64,000 nucleotides of DNA from Legionella sp. (GCA_030158115.1 JAOATK010000009.1:1-64000), one strand, 5' to 3'; shown: positions 8,138-17,615, numbered from the stretch's first letter. Notes: a model not told the origin generated them from the letters alone. Numbers and translations: made by a program.

Positions 8138-9358
8138 TTAAAAAACGGTACCATCACTGATAATTTGTATGGGAGGAGTTCCTTCCGGGCGTTGTTGCTT
8201 GGCAATACGTCGGCCGGCTTGCCAGGTACCGCCTTGTAATATTTTGGCTAAAGGTAATTCGTTACTATTTTTATGAAGTCTTTTTCTGATTATCTCTGCT
8301 AATTCGTCTAATAAAGCCACTGTGAGCGCGCGCCATTCGACAATAAATTCAGAGCTTGGCTCATGAGTTTGACAAAGTAAATTGGCATTTTTAACACGCA
8401 ATAAACCACAATCGATAAAAAGCCCACCGTTGCGATATTCTGGTAAACCAGTTAATGCATCTAATGAAGTAACTTTTATTCCAGACTGCTCTAAAGGCTC
8501 AATTAATGAATAGGTGAGCCATTGGGATAATTTATGAAAAGGGATGTATTCAGAGCCAAGGATTTTTGTTTTTAATGCCTTATGTTTCCAGACATCGCCT
8601 AAGGCAACTCCGTTAAATGACAATCGAGTAGGCCAGACTTCATTAAAAGCACTGATTACGGCTTGAAAAATGCTTAGTGCGCTGATGGCCTTATTATTTT
8701 TTAATGAACTAACATAGGTGTAAAAATCTCCTAGACGTCCTTCTTTGCCAAAGTAGAGAGGATTATTTTGTAAGGCTCGTCCTAATTGATTCAGTAAGGC
8801 GACGCGACCAGAAATTCCTTCAAGAGGATTATCCGGGGTCACTTGAAATCCCTGAGCTAAATCATGTTCAGTTAATTCAATCAGACGTTTTGCGTCCACA
8901 CGGAAAGGATGATGGGGCTGCGCGCTAAAAGCGCCTTCTTGATATAATGCTAAACTGGCTAAAGCTAAGCCCTCTGAACGCGTGTATTTTGCACCGGTTT
9001 TTGGTTCTTTATAATGCCAATGGTTACCAGCACCTGCATCTAAAAAGACACTGATGATGACTAATTCATACAAGACTTTTCCTTGTTCGTCTTCAGACAA
9101 TAATCTCAATGGTTTTATTCTGTCAACGCCACCTGCCTCAAAATGCCGCCATCGACTGTGATAGGGGATATTCAAATCAGGGTATTGTTCTTGGATAGTG
9201 TCAATCACAAAAGAAGCGGTAGCGGCCATTTTTTCACTATTTAGTGCAAAATATTCTAATTTATCTTGTTTGGCTAGATTTAAGATGGCCTGCGCCCTAG
9301 CTCTGATGGTGCGTGGGTCGCGAAGCGTGGTTAGAACGGCTGTTGCGTCTTCATTCAT
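8138..9358 (-). CDS. DUF1688 / URC4-like uracil catabolism protein
   Basis: A 406-residue protein recognised as DUF1688, the family of fungal URC4. It opens with LRDPRTIRARAQAILNLA, and SRWRHFEAGGVDR and GISGRVALLNQLG are characteristic. URC4 is genetically required for uracil breakdown in the URC pathway, but its reaction is not firmly established. The start overlaps the end of the URC1-like gene by 8 nt, indicating translational coupling, and upp follows after 25 nt. The three genes form a compact unit. Confidence 0.85.
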   Translation of the reverse strand: MNEDATAVLTTLRDPRTIRARAQAILNLAKQDKLEYFALNSEKMAATASFVIDTIQEQYPDLNIPYHSRWRHFEAGGVDRIKPLRLLSEDEQGKVLYELVIISVFLDAGAGNHWHYKEPKTGAKYTRSEGLALASLALYQEGAFSAQPHHPFRVDAKRLIELTEHDLAQGFQVTPDNPLEGISGRVALLNQLGRALQNNPLYFGKEGRLGDFYTYVSSLKNNKAISALSIFQAVISAFNEVWPTRLSFNGVALGDVWKHKALKTKILGSEYIPFHKLSQWLTYSLIEPLEQSGIKVTSLDALTGLPEYRNGGLFIDCGLLRVKNANLLCQTHEPSSEFIVEWRALTVALLDELAEIIRKRLHKNSNELPLAKILQGGTWQAGRRIAKQQRPEGTPPIQIISDGTVF

Positions 9359-10619
9359 TGAGGTCGCGTCCTTTGGTTTCTGCTAATTCATTGATATCAA
9401 TAATCCGATCGGGTGAGTAATATCCAGCAGCCCGCTTGGCGTTCATTTCAACCTGGGCATCAGGAGGTACTAATTCATCAGGGATTTTTACTCTTTCAAT
9501 CACTTGAATGCCTGATTTTTGTAATGAGTCATATTTCATATTAGACATTGATACAAAACGATGAATTTTAGTAATTCCCAACCAATGCAGCACATCAGAC
9601 ATTAATTCTTGAAAACGCATGTCTTGAACTCCTGCCACACATTCTGTTCGCTCGAAATATTTAGCTGCCGTATCACCGCCTTTTTGTCGTTTTCTGGCGT
9701 TATAGACTAAAAATTTAGTCACCTCACCCAGAGCTCGACCTTCCTTGCGGTTATAGACGATGAGGCCCGCACCACCTTTTTGTGCCGACTCAATGCAAAG
9801 CTCAATGCCATGAACCAAATAAGGTCGGCAGGTACAAATATCTGAGCCAAAGACATCCGATCCATTGCACTCATCGTGAATGCGGCAGGTTAGTTCAATT
9901 TTTGGATCGTGAATGGTGGTTACATCGCCAAAGAAATAAGCAGTTAATCCACCAATTGGCGGTAAAAAAACGTCTAGATCAGGGCGAGTAACGAGTTCAG
10001 GGAACATCCCTGCAGTTTGTTCAAAAAGGGTTCTACGAAGACGGGATTCTGAGATTTGGAATCGTTCCGCAATCCCAGGTAAATACCAGACTGGCTCAAT
10101 TGCCGCTTTGGTGACGGTGATATCACCCGATTCTTTTAATATTTTTCCATCGGGTTTTAGTCGTCCCTTTTGGATGGCTAGATTGAGTTCGGGAATATTA
10201 ATATGAGCTTTGGTTACAGCGATTGTGGGTCTAATATCATATCCTGCTTTAATTTCTTCGGAAAATGCCGTAGCAACAAGATGTCCCCAGGGATCTAGGG
10301 AGATAATTTTTTTCGGATCAGCCCATTGTGGATGTGGACCTATGGCAACAGGGGGAGTGGTGTCTGTTAGATCAGGAACATGCTCAGCGTCTAATACGCC
10401 TGCAGCAACCGCAAGTGCTCGGTAAACTGAGTAAGAACCTGAGTGGGTGCCGACCGCATTTCGATTTCTGATGTTAGTCAGTGAGGCAATAACGGGTCCG
10501 CGTGTTTTAGGGTTTTCTTCACCCCATTTGATTTTTAAAGGCGCTGCAGTATGGCCAGAGGGGTGTGAGGATAACACGATATGGCCTTTTGATTTCTTTT
10601 TTGATTCGTCATGTATCAT
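9351..10619 (-). CDS. GTP cyclohydrolase II-like protein (URC1 type, uracil catabolism)
   Basis: A 422-residue protein. The ATG at 10619 has aagga 8 nt upstream; the nine-residue longer frame lacks this. The second half is a GTP cyclohydrolase II domain: CRIHDECNGSDVFGSDICTC supplies the zinc-binding cysteines, and RKEGRALGEVTKF matches the nucleotide-binding stretch of RibA. Unlike RibA (about 200 residues) it has a long N-terminal extension, as in URC1, which is thought to open the pyrimidine ring of UMP. Linkage to DUF1688 and upp supports the URC1 assignment over riboflavin synthesis. Confidence 0.85.
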   Translation of the reverse strand: MIHDESKKKSKGHIVLSSHPSGHTAAPLKIKWGEENPKTRGPVIASLTNIRNRNAVGTHSGSYSVYRALAVAAGVLDAEHVPDLTDTTPPVAIGPHPQWADPKKIISLDPWGHLVATAFSEEIKAGYDIRPTIAVTKAHINIPELNLAIQKGRLKPDGKILKESGDITVTKAAIEPVWYLPGIAERFQISESRLRRTLFEQTAGMFPELVTRPDLDVFLPPIGGLTAYFFGDVTTIHDPKIELTCRIHDECNGSDVFGSDICTCRPYLVHGIELCIESAQKGGAGLIVYNRKEGRALGEVTKFLVYNARKRQKGGDTAAKYFERTECVAGVQDMRFQELMSDVLHWLGITKIHRFVSMSNMKYDSLQKSGIQVIERVKIPDELVPPDAQVEMNAKRAAGYYSPDRIIDINELAETKGRDLNE

Positions 10620-10764
10620 GGTACAGATCCTTAAATGCTGCCGCACGCAGTAGCCTTTTTGAACTTCATCATAGCAGAACGAAATACAAGGGTGAAGGTA
10701 TGAATCTGAATATATTCCCGATATGATGAGAGGGGTTTTTATTAATTATCAAAGAGGTTATTGC

Positions 10765-11151
10765 ATGAATATTCTAATTATTTGTTTGTTTATTGCCATT
10801 TTACTCCCTTATTTTCTTAAGTTAATAGTCGCATATTACATGAAAAAAGAGGGTTCTTATGATAATCACTATCCTCGAGAGCAGCAGGCCCGCTTGAAGG
10901 GAATAGGTGCTAGAGCAGTTGCGGCTCATCAAAATGGATTTGAGTCTTTATTGGTTTTTGCAACAGCGGCTTTAACAGCCTTGGCTACTGGTCATGTTGG
11001 GACTAATATTCAGCTTTTGGCGGTAATTTATATTATTTTACGGGTTATTTATAATATTCTTTATTTAAAGAATTTAGCTTCTATGCGTTCTTTAGTCTGG
11101 TTTGTGGGAATTGTTTGTTGTTTGACTATTTTATTGTCTTGCATGACCTAA
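10765..11151 (+). CDS. MAPEG-family integral membrane protein
   Basis: A 128-residue protein with about four membrane segments. The ATG at 10765 has agagg 7 nt upstream, and the upstream in-frame ATG at 10723 is rejected. The MAPEG (membrane-associated eicosanoid and glutathione metabolism) pattern is visible: RLKGIGARAVAAHQNGFESL after helix 1, and RVIYNILYLKN before the last helices. Bacterial members are mostly uncharacterised; some have glutathione transferase activity. It is divergent from the URC cluster and stands alone. Confidence 0.8.
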   Translation: MNILIICLFIAILLPYFLKLIVAYYMKKEGSYDNHYPREQQARLKGIGARAVAAHQNGFESLLVFATAALTALATGHVGTNIQLLAVIYIILRVIYNILYLKNLASMRSLVWFVGIVCCLTILLSCMT

Positions 11152-11166
11152 ACTTGATGTCGCATC

Positions 11167-11211
11167 GTAGCCTTGAGTTCCTTGATTATTCTATCGTTAT
11201 ATCAAGGCTAC
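11167..11211. repeat. short palindromic repeat (tagccttga family)
   Basis: Arms gtagccttga (11167-11176) and tcaaggctac (11202-11211) are exact reverse complements around an AT-rich loop. Relatives occur at 17569-17602, 18572-18616 and 42642-42676. It may act as a transcript-end hairpin for the MAPEG gene, though no T-run follows. Confidence 0.6.
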
Positions 11212-11278
11212 TTTCAGATCCCATGACATTCTAATTTTGAGCTATAGTAAATAAATAGAGCTTAAATAAGGACATGTT

Positions 11279-12511
11279 ATGGGCACTCTTCTGCTATTGA
11301 TGTTAGCGTTAACGGGAACCTCAATTCCCCAATTAGCGGCTGATTTTTCACACGAAAAAGAAATAGCGGTAGAGAAAATTCAGTTAATCAGTCGTATGGC
11401 CCCAGTTTTTCAAGCGGTTCAATTTAGCGCGCAATCTATTAATGAGATTAATCTCATGTTACATAATGAGGCGCCAGGCTTAAGTCAGCTGGTTATCAAT
11501 AAAATTCTCATGACCTTAAAATGTGCTTCTACTTATAATGTGGAGCATAATAATATTTTAACTATTATTGATTATTCACAGCCTTCCAATCAAAAACGTT
11601 TGTGGGTCTTTGATTTAAAGGAGAATAAACTCCTTTTTAACACTTATGTATCCCATGGTATTAAATCAGGTGCTTTAATAACCAATTATTTTTCAAATAA
11701 AAATAACAGTAAAGCCAGTAGTATGGGTGTGTATCAAACAGAACAAGCTTATTATGGTCGAGATGGGCTTTCTCTGAGATTGGATGGTTTAGATAGAAGC
11801 TTTAACGACAATGCCTCTAATCGTGCTGTAGTCATGCATTCAGGATGGTATGTTGAAGAGTGGTTTATAAAAAAATATGGTAGACCGGGTCGGAGCTGGG
11901 GTTGTCCGGCGCTTCCTTTAGCGCATTCCAATGAAATTATTAATGCGATTAAAGAAAAATCATTGTTGGTTATTTATTACCCTAGTGATTATTGGTTTGC
12001 TAAATCCAAATTTTTAAATTGCGATAATGTGGCAAGTCATGTAGCGCAATCAGATATGCCTGCTATGGCGCCAGAAGAAGCGCGGGATGCAATTCTATTT
12101 GTTTCCGAGGGTTACAAAGGAAATAGGCAGGCTGAAACAAAACCGGTTGCGGTGATTTCTGCTGATATGTATCAAAACCTATTCCATACAACAGCCCCAT
12201 TAACGCGCATGTTGCGACGCCAAATTAATCATGCTGAATACGTTGCATTAAGTGCTGCAGAGTTTAACTATTTGGCAAATTCGGAACAAACGGGTGGCTT
12301 AAATGCCGTTGGTTTTGTAATTCCACAATTGAAAGTAGTACGTGGAGGGTATTATGAAACCCAAATGCATTTTGTCAATTTAGGAAAAATTAAAGAGGTA
12401 CAGGTGAGCAATAGTCTGCCACAGGCTAACAGGTTCACTGTTTATTTTGAAGGAAAGCCTACCATTAATTTAACGGCATCAACACAGTTTATTCGTTGGG
12501 TAGGTTTATAA
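11279..12511 (+). CDS. secreted YkuD_2-type (L,D-transpeptidase catalytic domain) protein
   Basis: A 410-residue protein with a hydrophobic signal segment at its start (LLLLMLALTGTSIPQLAA). Residues 90-230 form a YkuD_2 (murein L,D-transpeptidase-like) domain: HSGWYVEEWF contains H187 and SWGCPALP contains the presumptive nucleophile C209; H126 in YVSHG is also conserved in the family. Expected location is the periplasm, acting on peptidoglycan cross-links. Residues 230-410 are an additional, unassigned beta-rich region. It is monocistronic. Confidence 0.78.
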   Translation: MGTLLLLMLALTGTSIPQLAADFSHEKEIAVEKIQLISRMAPVFQAVQFSAQSINEINLMLHNEAPGLSQLVINKILMTLKCASTYNVEHNNILTIIDYSQPSNQKRLWVFDLKENKLLFNTYVSHGIKSGALITNYFSNKNNSKASSMGVYQTEQAYYGRDGLSLRLDGLDRSFNDNASNRAVVMHSGWYVEEWFIKKYGRPGRSWGCPALPLAHSNEIINAIKEKSLLVIYYPSDYWFAKSKFLNCDNVASHVAQSDMPAMAPEEARDAILFVSEGYKGNRQAETKPVAVISADMYQNLFHTTAPLTRMLRRQINHAEYVALSAAEFNYLANSEQTGGLNAVGFVIPQLKVVRGGYYETQMHFVNLGKIKEVQVSNSLPQANRFTVYFEGKPTINLTASTQFIRWVGL

Positions 12512-12601
12512 TATGCTTAATATTTTGTCACAACCGCCATTATTTGTCTTTAGTTAAGCTATAATCAAATGGTGGAATAAATGGACAAGTGAGGAATTAT
12601 C

Positions 12602-12916
12602 ATGAATAAAAATAGGATGCTTCAAATCATGCGCACTACCGTTTTTGTTCTAGGTTTTTTTATTAGCGGGGTGTGTAGTGCTCATTGGGGTGGATACCAT
12701 GGCGGTGGGTATTACCATGGAGGATATCATGGTGGTGGTTATTACCATGGTGGTTATTATCATGGTGGATATCACGGCGGTTATTATGGTGGTGGATGGG
12801 GTGGAACTGGTATTACAATTGGTGTTCCATTCGGTGGTTATTATGCTCCAGCTTGTCAAACAGTTAGAGTATGCAATAATTACGGACATTGTTGGTTGCA
12901 ACAATCTTGTGACTAA
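12602..12916 (+). CDS. small secreted Gly/His/Tyr-rich repeat protein
   Basis: A 104-residue protein with a signal peptide ending at about SGVCSAH. Residues 28-68 are tandem YHGG/YYHGG/GGYYHGGYH units with no charged residues apart from histidine. A short non-repetitive tail follows with four cysteines (PACQTVRVCNNYGHCWLQQSCD), probably two disulfides. The DNA under the repeats is itself repetitive (catggtggt units). The histidine density suggests metal binding, but that is inference. Overlapping ORFs in other frames are products of the repeats. It precedes an MscS gene. Confidence 0.75.
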   Translation: MNKNRMLQIMRTTVFVLGFFISGVCSAHWGGYHGGGYYHGGYHGGGYYHGGYYHGGYHGGYYGGGWGGTGITIGVPFGGYYAPACQTVRVCNNYGHCWLQQSCD

Positions 12917-12930
12917 TTTAATATTCATTA

Positions 12931-12953
12931 ACCCGCAAACGTGGTTTGCGGGT
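12931..12953 (+). terminator. strong hairpin after the Gly/His-rich gene
   Basis: A perfect 10-bp stem (acccgcaaac / gtttgcgggt) with a 3-nt loop lies 14 nt after the stop codon. Only a weak AT-rich stretch follows, so it may be a terminator or a 3'-end stabiliser. Confidence 0.55.
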
Positions 12954-12973
12954 AGCAATTTAAATAGGTCATT

Positions 12974-13756
12974 ATGGATAGCACATTAGCATATTTTAGT
13001 AATTTACCCTGGCAACAAGGAGCCACCGCATTTTTGTTGCTTTTTTTTGGTTATTTTTTTGCAAGAAAAATTAGTTTTCAGATTGGCAGATTGATAGGTG
13101 CTAAATTTTCTAAACACCATGCAATGATATTTAGCCGAGTTATTTACTACGGGTTATTTTCGGTTTTTTTAGTGTCAGCGCTTCGTGAAATGGGTTTTGA
13201 GTTAACTATTTTATTAGGAGCCGCGGGTTTATTCACAGTAGCCTTAAGCTTTGCCTCTCAAACAGCGGCATCTAATTTAATTAGTGGTATTTTTTTGTTA
13301 TTTGAGCGGCCCTTTAAATTAGGGGAGCTTATTTCTGTTAAAGATAACCAAGGAACTGTAGAAGCTATTGATTGGTTATCAACCAAAATTCGGACGAGTG
13401 ATAATCGTTTGATTCGTATTCCTAATGAAACTTTAATTAAATCAGAAATTACTAATTTAAGTGTTTATTCGCAAAAACGTGATGAAATCGTGCTACGCAT
13501 TGACGCATCGCATTCTGTGAACACAATTAAAACCTTGCTTAAAAATATTTGTGATCAATGCCCGCATATTTTGCCTAAGCCAGGTATTAAAATGTTCATA
13601 TCCCGAATGATTGATAGGGGTGGTGTTGAGCTAAAGATCTTGTATTGGTCAAAAGATGATTTAGAAATAGTAAGGGATGAGTTGCTTTCGGCGATTAAAA
13701 CCACATTTGAACAGGAAAAGATCACCTTTGCGCCTGATAATTTGTGGTTAAAATGA
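12974..13756 (+). CDS. small-conductance mechanosensitive channel (MscS family)
   Basis: A 260-residue inner-membrane protein. Three membrane segments are followed by the pore-lining stretch ILLGAAGLFTVALSFASQTAASNLISGIFLLFERPF, the alternating Gly/Ala helix and turn typical of MscS. The cytoplasmic beta domain continues with LISVKDNQGTVEAIDWLSTKIRTSDNRLIRIPN. Length is near that of E. coli MscS (286). It releases solutes on hypo-osmotic shock. Confidence 0.9.
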   Translation: MDSTLAYFSNLPWQQGATAFLLLFFGYFFARKISFQIGRLIGAKFSKHHAMIFSRVIYYGLFSVFLVSALREMGFELTILLGAAGLFTVALSFASQTAASNLISGIFLLFERPFKLGELISVKDNQGTVEAIDWLSTKIRTSDNRLIRIPNETLIKSEITNLSVYSQKRDEIVLRIDASHSVNTIKTLLKNICDQCPHILPKPGIKMFISRMIDRGGVELKILYWSKDDLEIVRDELLSAIKTTFEQEKITFAPDNLWLK

Positions 13757-13790
13757 CCCAAATCCAAAGGATTTATCAATTTAAAGAATA

Positions 13791-13827
13791 GTAGCCTAGA
13801 TGAAGCGTAGCGCTCTATCTAGGCTAC
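13791..13827. repeat. dispersed palindromic repeat between convergent genes
   Basis: Arms gtagcctagat and atctaggctac flank a gaagcgtagcgct core, so the whole 37 nt can fold into a near-perfect hairpin. It lies between the convergent MscS and dbpA genes and could terminate both. Confidence 0.6.
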
Positions 13828-13831
13828 ATCA

Positions 13832-15235
13832 TTAATTGATTTTTCTTACGCCCACTTTTCGCCCTTTTAATTTGCCATTTTGTAAATATTGGTATGCTTT
13901 ATCTACTTCACTTTGATGAATCGCCACATATGAATATAAGGCCGTGACATTAATTTTCCCAATCGTTGTTCCCTGCAATCCTGCATCTTTAGTTAAAGCC
14001 CCTAAAATATCACCTGGACGAATTTTTTCTTTTTTTCCAGCAGTGAGACACAAGGTCACCATATCAGGACGCATGGTTTTGGCTTCCGCATTAGGATTTA
14101 ATGTGTTGCGATTACCCCAACTTATTGGATGAGGTAGACTGTCTTCAATAATACAAAGTCTTTGGGCATCTGCAGGGACTGTGATACTTAATGCCAATCC
14201 TTTATTACCTGCACGGCCTGTTCTTCCAATGCGATGAATATGCACATCGTGCTCAAAAGCCAAATCAAAATTAATAACAGCCGGTAACTCTTTAATATCC
14301 AATCCTCGTGCAGCAACGTCGGTTGCCACCAATACAGAACAACTGTGATTAGAAAAACGGATGATTGCTAGATCGCGTTCGGCTTGTTCCATGTCACCGT
14401 TTAATGCGGTTACATTAAAGCCTGCATGCAGAAGAAAATCCGTAACATCGTTTGTTTGTTGTTTTGTATTACAAAATACCAGAGTCGATTTGGGTTGGTA
14501 ATGTAATAAAAGTGACTTTATTAAGGGTAGTTTATCTCCTTGGTTTGCCGCTTCATAAAAAAATTGCTCTGTATCATATTCTGAGAGAGGTGTTTCTATG
14601 AGCACCTCTTGAGGAGTAATCATGAATTGTTTGGCAAGCTGTTTGATTTCTTCAGTATAAGTTGCTGAAAAAAGCAATGTCTGCCGCTGCTTTGGGCAGG
14701 CAGATATAATGGTTTTGATGTCATCAAAAAAGCCCATATCTAGCATACGGTCTGCTTCGTCTAAGACTAAGGTGCGCAGTTTTGCCAGGACTAAAGTACC
14801 TTTTTGTAAATGCTTTAATACACGACCCGGGGTGCCCACAATAATATGTGCGCCGTGCCTTAATGAATCCAATTGAGGTTTCATTGGGATACCGCCGGAT
14901 AAATTAATGATTTTTACATTGGGCATTAAACAAGCTAGTCGACGTAAGGACTGGCTAACTTGTTCTGCTAACTCACGTGTTGGGCATAAAATTAATGCTT
15001 GCGCACCAAAAAATTCAATTTTTAGAAAATTCAGGACTGCTAGTCCAAATGCGGCAGTTTTACCACTACCAGTTTGGGCTTGAGCAATGACATCCTGATT
15101 TTTTAACATCAATGGAAGGCTATGCATTTGAACAGGGGTCATGCTTTGATAATTAAGTGACTCTAGGCTTTTAAGTAGCTCATCACGCAAAGGTAAAATG
15201 GAAAATAACGGTTGTGCTTGGTCTGTCTGACTCAT
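13832..15235 (-). CDS. dbpA: ATP-dependent RNA helicase DbpA
   Basis: A 467-residue DEAD-box helicase acting in 50S subunit assembly. The ATG at 15235 is chosen; a GTG frame 14 codons longer overlaps the comEC end. In order: Q motif (MTPVQMHSLP), [35 protein letters not shown], then [13 protein letters not shown]. The C-terminal 75 residues (GKKEKIRPGDILGALTKDAG... ending GVRKIN) form the DbpA-type RNA-binding domain that recognises 23S hairpin 92, which separates it from RhlE. It lies downstream of comEC. Confidence 0.92.
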   Translation of the reverse strand: MSQTDQAQPLFSILPLRDELLKSLESLNYQSMTPVQMHSLPLMLKNQDVIAQAQTGSGKTAAFGLAVLNFLKIEFFGAQALILCPTRELAEQVSQSLRRLACLMPNVKIINLSGGIPMKPQLDSLRHGAHIIVGTPGRVLKHLQKGTLVLAKLRTLVLDEADRMLDMGFFDDIKTIISACPKQRQTLLFSATYTEEIKQLAKQFMITPQEVLIETPLSEYDTEQFFYEAANQGDKLPLIKSLLLHYQPKSTLVFCNTKQQTNDVTDFLLHAGFNVTALNGDMEQAERDLAIIRFSNHSCSVLVATDVAARGLDIKELPAVINFDLAFEHDVHIHRIGRTGRAGNKGLALSITVPADAQRLCIIEDSLPHPISWGNRNTLNPNAEAKTMRPDMVTLCLTAGKKEKIRPGDILGALTKDAGLQGTTIGKINVTALYSYVAIHQSEVDKAYQYLQNGKLKGRKVGVRKIN

Positions 15236-15280
15236 GAAGATGACTTTTGTTATCCGATTGGTGGCTAAGAATACCACTTA

Positions 15281-17497
15281 CTAGATAATTTTTAAACCGC
15301 TGGAGCATTTAGGTGATTTCATCGGGCCTTTAACAGGTAACAACGCTTCTACCATACCGCATTTATCGGTTCTATAAAATGGAATCTGTAAGGAGCTCAT
15401 AGTTACTAAGGTTTGATCATGGGGGAAATGAAAACGGTTATCGAAGCCTAATGAAGCAATAGCATAATGTGGGGCTGTTTCCAGTAAAAAACGATAGGAT
15501 GAGGACGTTTTGCTGCCATGATGAGGAACGATTAAAATATCCGAATTCAACTGAGCACCATAAGTGCGTACCAGATAATCTTCAGCTATTTTTTCAATAT
15601 CACCGGTTAATAACGCTCGTCCGCCCTTGGTGCTTATTTGTAAAATACAAGAATTATTGTTTTTATCGGGGAAGGTCATTGTAATTGGTAAAAAACGAAA
15701 GCGTACATTATCCCACTGCCATTTTGGATAAGTATGGCATTTTAAACCGTGTTGATAATAGCGAGGTTCATTCACTAACAGTTGGGCCACCGGGATTCCT
15801 GTTTCCAGTGATTTAAGGCCACCACGATGATCTTTATCTGGATGGCTAATCACTACTTTATCTACCTTTTTAATCCCAAAATTTTTTAAATAGGGCAAGA
15901 TAACCATTTGACCTAGATCACTTCCTTGAAAAAATTGATCGCCAGTATCGTATATTAATACATGATGTTGAGTTCGAATGGCCACGGCAAGACCCTGGCC
16001 TACATCCAGTACATCAACAAAAGCTTCTCCTTGGTGTATAACAGTTCGGCCAGGAAAAAAAGGAAGCAATAGCCATAGTATCGCGAGCCATTGAAAGGGC
16101 TTTATTGGTAGCAAGACCCACATCAACAAAGCACCCATGGCTGCAATAGTTAAGTGCATTGAGTTAATTGACCACTGAAGATTGAGCCCAGCTAAATGTT
16201 CTATGCTCTGTAATATGTTGAATAATAAGGTAATTAGCCAAGATAAAGGCTTCATCAACAGCTCCGCCACGCCGGATGAGCTGACTAAAAGCGCTATTAA
16301 CGACAAGGGCATAATCAAAAAACCCACTAAAGGTATTGCTATAAGATTGGCAAAATAACCATTAATGGAGCCGTAAGAATACCAATATAAAGTCAGTGGC
16401 ATGAGGCCAACTAAACAGCTTAATTGTAACGCCAAGTTAGATTTATATCCCTTTAGATGCCATCGTTGTTGGGTCAGTAGTAAGCAGGCCACTGCAAGAA
16501 AAGAGAAATAAAAACCTTGCATAAATACAGCATGGGGTTCTAAGCATAATACACCTAATAACGCATAGCGCCATACTTGCCAAGGGGTAAACTGTTGCTT
16601 TCCTAAGCTGCATAGCGTGTAAAATAAGCAGCCAATTAATGCTCTTTGAACCGGCGGTTCGAATCCTGCTAATAAGGCATAGAGTAATGCTGCAATAAGT
16701 CCACTAAGGCTAGCGATATAGGGGGCAGGAATGTACAAACAAAATCGAGCACTTTTTGACCATAAAAATTGACTTAACCAATAAATTAATCCGGAAATTA
16801 GTGCAATATGCTCGCCTGAAATTCCAAAGAGATGAATGGTCCCTGTACGACGAAATAACTCCCAATTTTCTTGGCTAATATGGCGAGTTAAATTCAAGGT
16901 TAGTGCTTCTACGATCCCTGCTGTCTGCTGATTGGGAGCTAGTCGACTGAGTTTATCTCCAATTCGCTCTCGAAGTTCTAACCAATCAAAATGGGGGCTA
17001 GATTGCTCAATTAATTCATTACCCTTCGAGTGCACATATCCGGTCCAGAAAATATGTCGTTTATGAAGAGATTGCACATAATTAGAACTTCCTGGATTTA
17101 GAAAATTGCGTGGTTTTTTAATTTTTACGTTGAATTGCCACAATTGACCGGTATGAAGAACAGGTGCTTTGTTATACCAGGCAAGTTGAATTAAGCCATG
17201 CGCAGGGTGATTATCATATTGTTCTAGTTCTAATAAAAACTGAGTTTTATAAAAATTCTTTACTGGGATTGAGGCAATCTTACCCCGGATTGTAACTTGT
17301 TGAACGACGTCCACCTTGGAAAGGCCATGAGGTTGTATCAACCATTGATGAATCCAAGCCAAGCCAGCTCCGGCTAGAAAAAAAAGAAGAATAGGGTATC
17401 TAGGAGTGATATAAAAAAGGCTTAACGTCGCTATGGGTAAATAAAAATTGGAGGTATATATGTAAAGTATGCCTATAAAAAAGCAAAAAATTTCCAT
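15281..17497 (-). CDS. comEC: DNA internalization/competence protein ComEC/Rec2
   Basis: A 738-residue polytopic inner-membrane protein carrying single-stranded DNA into the cytoplasm during transformation. The N-terminal region has hydrophobic segments and an OB-like DUF4131 part. The central Competence domain includes FGISGEHIALISGLIYW and many membrane helices. The C-terminal third is a metallo-beta-lactamase-like domain: VLDVGQGLA, HPDKDHRGG, LLTGDIEK and VPHHGSKTSSS. Length is normal. Legionella is naturally competent, which agrees. Confidence 0.93.
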   Translation of the reverse strand: MEIFCFFIGILYIYTSNFYLPIATLSLFYITPRYPILLFFLAGAGLAWIHQWLIQPHGLSKVDVVQQVTIRGKIASIPVKNFYKTQFLLELEQYDNHPAHGLIQLAWYNKAPVLHTGQLWQFNVKIKKPRNFLNPGSSNYVQSLHKRHIFWTGYVHSKGNELIEQSSPHFDWLELRERIGDKLSRLAPNQQTAGIVEALTLNLTRHISQENWELFRRTGTIHLFGISGEHIALISGLIYWLSQFLWSKSARFCLYIPAPYIASLSGLIAALLYALLAGFEPPVQRALIGCLFYTLCSLGKQQFTPWQVWRYALLGVLCLEPHAVFMQGFYFSFLAVACLLLTQQRWHLKGYKSNLALQLSCLVGLMPLTLYWYSYGSINGYFANLIAIPLVGFLIMPLSLIALLVSSSGVAELLMKPLSWLITLLFNILQSIEHLAGLNLQWSINSMHLTIAAMGALLMWVLLPIKPFQWLAILWLLLPFFPGRTVIHQGEAFVDVLDVGQGLAVAIRTQHHVLIYDTGDQFFQGSDLGQMVILPYLKNFGIKKVDKVVISHPDKDHRGGLKSLETGIPVAQLLVNEPRYYQHGLKCHTYPKWQWDNVRFRFLPITMTFPDKNNNSCILQISTKGGRALLTGDIEKIAEDYLVRTYGAQLNSDILIVPHHGSKTSSSYRFLLETAPHYAIASLGFDNRFHFPHDQTLVTMSSLQIPFYRTDKCGMVEALLPVKGPMKSPKCSSGLKII

Positions 17498-17568
17498 TTA
17501 TTCGGATGCTGGACTGTCCATTTGGAGGCGATGTTAGGGAATTATGATGGTTTTGTAAAGCTTATTTT

Positions 17569-17602
17569 TAGCCTTGATGAGCGTATCGTTACATCAAGGC
17601 TA
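17569..17602. repeat. short palindromic repeat (tagccttga family)
   Basis: Arms tagccttgat (17569-17578) and atcaaggcta (17593-17602) are exact reverse complements with a 14-nt loop. It sits between the stop of the 238-residue gene and the comEC start on the minus strand. Confidence 0.6.
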
Positions 17603-17615
17603 TCTTCTGCATGGT

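Noticed and set aside
12650..12989. Several overlapping ORFs on both strands at the Gly/His-rich gene
   Set aside because: They are produced by the low-complexity repeat DNA. Only the 12602-12916 frame has a signal peptide and a sensible composition.
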